Source: Loxodes magnus
Lineage: Eukaryota; Ciliophora; Karyorelictea; Loxodida; Loxodidae
Direction of reading: 5' to 3'
DNA length: 64,000 nucleotides
NCBI GenBank assembly: GCA_946699065.1
Contig: CAMPDV010000005.1
Span: 1,860,001-1,924,000 of the forward strand
The notes under the pieces were generated by a model, which saw nothing but the letters and a program-made list of their open reading frames with translations, made no database searches and was not told the origin of the DNA. Each line of letters starts with the position of its first letter. Position 1 is the stretch's first letter. The position numbers were made by a program, and so were the translations under genes. Shown piece by piece: positions 61,579 to 64,000 of the stretch.

Positions 61579-62630
61579 TCACATAGGAGTAGGTGGCTGT
61601 CCTGGAGGGCCAGGTTTTTGAGATTGCTATTGATTTTGTTGGCCAAAACTTGAAGACACGCTTGGGCTTTAATCTTACTATTTGAATTAATTTGGATCAA
61701 TTTGTGGAATTTGAGGATAGGGACCGGTTTAAGCTTATACAGGTTAACCTTGTGATTACATTCCAAGCTACATTCCAGGCTACATTCCTGGTTACATTCC
61801 TGGTTACATTCCTGGTTACATTCCTGGCTAAAATCCTGGTTGCATTCCTGGTTAAAATCCTGGCATAAATTATTATTAATATCCTTGCATAGGTTATCCC
61901 ATACTAGGTTAAAATTGTATTTAAACTGAATTAGGCTCCCCTGGATTAATGATAATATTTCCTTAATTTTGAGGAGGGTACAATTAAGGTTATTAGTCAG
62001 ATGGAACTGTAGGAGGAGGTAAAAGATCCACTCTTAGGTCCTATTAAATAAAAATTATTTACCTTGAAAGGATCAGATTTTGGAACATACTCAACTTTAT
62101 ATTATGATGCAATTTCTCTAAGTTTAACAGTCTTAAGTTCGTCTTCATATAGACAAAGCTCTAATTTCTCTTTCACCTGTATAAAGTATTACAGTTATGT
62201 TCACTAATTAATTTCCAAGTCCTGTACATCTTTTTTGCATAAGTTAACAAAATTTATTCAGCTCTGGAATGTCGAGTCTTGGTCCAGCATAGAAAATAGT
62301 TTACAAATGAGGAAGCATATCGCTTGGAATCTCTCTGACATAAAATTTTTACCTTTTAAAATCTATCAAGAAATCTGCTCTTTCCTAGCATACTTCAACC
62401 ATTTAGCTAATTATATCATAGACCATCACAGTATTTTCATCTCGGATTACTGACTCCACTTTGATTTTAGCCAATTCCTCGTTTCCATTTTTAAGAAGGC
62501 TAGATATTTCCTATTTTTTCTTTGCTATTTCGTTCTACTTTTTTCCTTTATGAATATTCATTCTTGAAACGGCCATTTGACATGATGACTTAACATTGAC
62601 TTTATTACATTTTCCTTGCTCCTATCCCAT
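61579..62630 (-). CDS. IST1: IST1-like ESCRT-III regulator with PGMQ-repeat tail
   Basis: 337 residues in three exons (62630-62193, 62176-62063, 62040-61579). IST1 binds ESCRT-III and Vps4 and acts in membrane scission at endosomes and in cytokinesis. The helical core (about 20-190) shows ELAKIKVESVIRDENTVMVY, LPHLQTIFYAGPRLDIPEL and KLREIASQYKVEYVP, matching the family. The usual MIT-interacting tail is replaced or extended by a Pro/Gln-rich region with about nine PGMQ-type repeats (61756-61864), ending at TGA 61579. The start MGQEQGKC has Gly2 and could be myristoylated. The upstream gene's stop is only 28 bases before this ATG. Confidence 0.82.
61756..61864 (-). repeat. 12-bp tandem repeat encoding PGMQ
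   Basis: About nine copies of a 12-base unit (sense CCAGGAATGTAA) inside the IST1-like gene. Units vary between PGMQ and PGFQ, and Gln is written as TAA, TAG or CAA, so the protein repeat is better conserved than the DNA. Confidence 0.9.
62041..62062 (-). other. 22-nt intron
   Basis: Starts GTAAATAATT and ends TTTAATAG on the minus strand. It joins KSDPFK to the Pro-rich tail that carries the PGMQ repeats. Confidence 0.85.
62177..62192 (-). other. 16-nt intron
   Basis: GTAATACTTTATACAG on the minus strand, the shortest here. Its removal gives QLVNITVKEKLEL, which lines up with the conserved IST1 segment before the REIA helix. Confidence 0.85.
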
Positions 62631-62658
62631 TTTTTTTAATTAATTTTAAATAAAAATA

Positions 62659-64000
62659 TCAGTCATAAACTTTATGCCAAGTCCTGTTGTCTAGCTAAAA
62701 TCGGATCATTCTCCTGCTTTAGTAATTTCTAAATACTAGAATGAAAATGTTTCCATCAAACTATTTGCATTCATTTGCTATACATCCTAAGGTAGGAATA
62801 TTATCTATCTATTCGCTTATTAAATGAGTTAAATTTACCAGAATGCATTAGTTCCTATTCTAACTTGCAGGATCTAATCCTCCAAAAATCAGAAATTAAA
62901 GAGGTGATCTATTTATTAACGCCATACCATGAATATTTACGCTAAATTGAAAAGAGAAGGGTAATTCTGTTCAACTGTTATCGAATATGTCGTAAATATC
63001 AAAAGTGTCATGAAGTGCTCCACTATCTATTCTTCCACCGCTAACGTAGATTTTATTGTTGTACGCTACAGCACTGCAAGAATCCCTTGTTCTATTAGTT
63101 CCAGTCAGTTTTAATCATTTTTACTCTATAATTGAAAATTTTTCACATTTATTGGTAAATTTATTGTTTTCATCGCAACCCGCTATTATATACACGTACT
63201 CTTTATAATAAACTACGCTATGGTTAGAATGCCCGTGAATCATATCGGAAAGCTTTTCTGGCTTCCAGTTATTTTCTTTTTTCAAAAGATATGCAGTTCG
63301 CAGACCGAGTGATGCTTTAGTTTACCTTCCTCCACAGAGTAAAATATCTCCCTATGGTAGAGAAGTTGAACGAGAGTAGTAAGGAACATCAATTGTGATG
63401 TCAAAGGTAAGTTTTTACTTATTCTAAAGATTTATAAGATACAGTTGAGTTCCGCCTCATTCTAGTCAATGACAGTATTTCTCATAAATTTCTTTACCTT
63501 TTTAAGTGATTAATTCATCTGTATTACTCTATTGATTCCTATTCAAATTTTCTCAGATCTCTTCGATTTTTCAATTTTAGAATGTTTTATTTAGTGACTG
63601 AAGCTTTATAAGGTATTTTTCTATCAAAGGCTGCAGAAATAAAATGCATTCCTCTATATTTTTATTTGTTGCTTCGGTAAATTTTTACTCTATCTTACTT
63701 TTAAGCTTTTCTAGTTATGTCTTCTTCTAAGGCATTTTAATCAGTGAAAATATTACAAAAAACTCTAAACGATACAATTGAATTAGCTAAGCGATTGTGA
63801 CTTCATGTATCTACTACAGTTTCTTATGTTCTTGATGAATGATAACACATTTATAGCATAATCCTTACTTACAACTAGCACATCAAAAATAGCATGAAAT
63901 ATCCTAGTGCTATATACAATTAGCATCCTTAAAACTTCCTTTACTCTAAGCATTTTTCATATATTTTTCCATATCTTCAGGGAGTGTACATTGAATTGTA
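62659..64000 (-). CDS. B-box / coiled-coil / kelch protein, 5' part outside window
   Basis: The last 446 residues are visible; the N-terminus lies beyond base 64000. A B-box zinc site comes first (CIQHQDISCYFWCASC, then LCYKCVIIHQEHKK), followed by a coiled coil and kelch-type segments LLCGGRQTKASLG, YIIAGCDENN, IYVSGGRIDSG and FLIFGGLDPAS. Trp next to the zinc cysteines is TGA, and TGA (62659) also ends the gene. The domain order matches the protein at 2695-5772, so a RING domain may lie just outside. IST1 starts 28 bases downstream on the same strand. Confidence 0.8.

Noticed and set aside
62165-62192. A 28-nt intron in the IST1 gene starting at a GTGAAC donor
   Set aside because: It removes residues VNIT that align with IST1; the 16-nt intron keeps them and has a better donor.
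1-64000. tRNA, rRNA, CRISPR, transposon or viral genes
   Set aside because: None found by eye on either strand. Weak matches in AT-rich DNA were not supportable.

Overview
The window looks like AT-rich nuclear DNA of a ciliate that has reassigned all three standard stop codons. Read with TAA/TAG = Gln and TGA = Trp, the short conventional ORFs merge into long, recognisable proteins. The same codons also end genes. TGA ends most genes here (kelch, carboxypeptidase, propionyl-CoA carboxylase, guanylyl cyclase, release factor, Sec61 beta and others). TAA is the only plausible end for several more (nucleostemin-like GTPase, the transporter, and the disordered-protein gene lying just upstream of the release factor). 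Sense-plus-stop use of both TAA and TGA fits the Condylostoma-type code (NCBI table 28). The karyorelictean code (table 27, TGA ambiguous only) is the alternative if 3' introns were missed. Genes carry very short introns of 16-23 nt, usually GTAAG...TTAG.

Layout, left to right. 0-7 kb: a CaaX-ended protein, a large RING/B-box/kelch protein and a small ET-domain gene. 7-17 kb: a circularly permuted nucleolar GTPase, a zinc-binding ubiquitin-like protein (reverse strand), a cytosolic carboxypeptidase of the tubulin-deglutamylase family, and a Q/N/K-rich protein. 17-26 kb (mostly reverse strand): two small proteins, a dual-specificity phosphatase, a coiled-coil protein, an SLC35-like transporter and the mitochondrial propionyl-CoA carboxylase alpha subunit. 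28-43 kb: two giant reverse-strand genes, an S-adenosylhomocysteinase-like domain fused in frame to a long coiled coil with EF-hands, and a P4-ATPase-like/guanylyl cyclase fusion. 43-54 kb: mitochondrial release factor 1, a disordered protein, a calcium-dependent protein kinase, a probable complex I B12 subunit and Sec61 beta. 55-64 kb: a PGAY-motif protein, two neighbouring N-acylated coiled-coil proteins, an unknown protein, IST1 (ESCRT-III) with a PGMQ-repeat tail, and a second B-box/kelch gene cut by the window edge.

Functionally this is an ordinary cellular set with a strong motile-cell and signalling flavour: cGMP and calcium signalling, tubulin modification, coiled-coil/EF-hand and acylated coiled-coil proteins. 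Gaps between genes range from 28 nt to about 2.6 kb. Gaps are very AT-rich and almost free of CpG, and some hide very small genes. I saw no rRNA or tRNA genes, CRISPR arrays, transposons or viral genes. Because every frame is open under this code, coding calls rest on homology, motifs, base composition and frame changes at introns. Calls for genes under about 110 codons are tentative.
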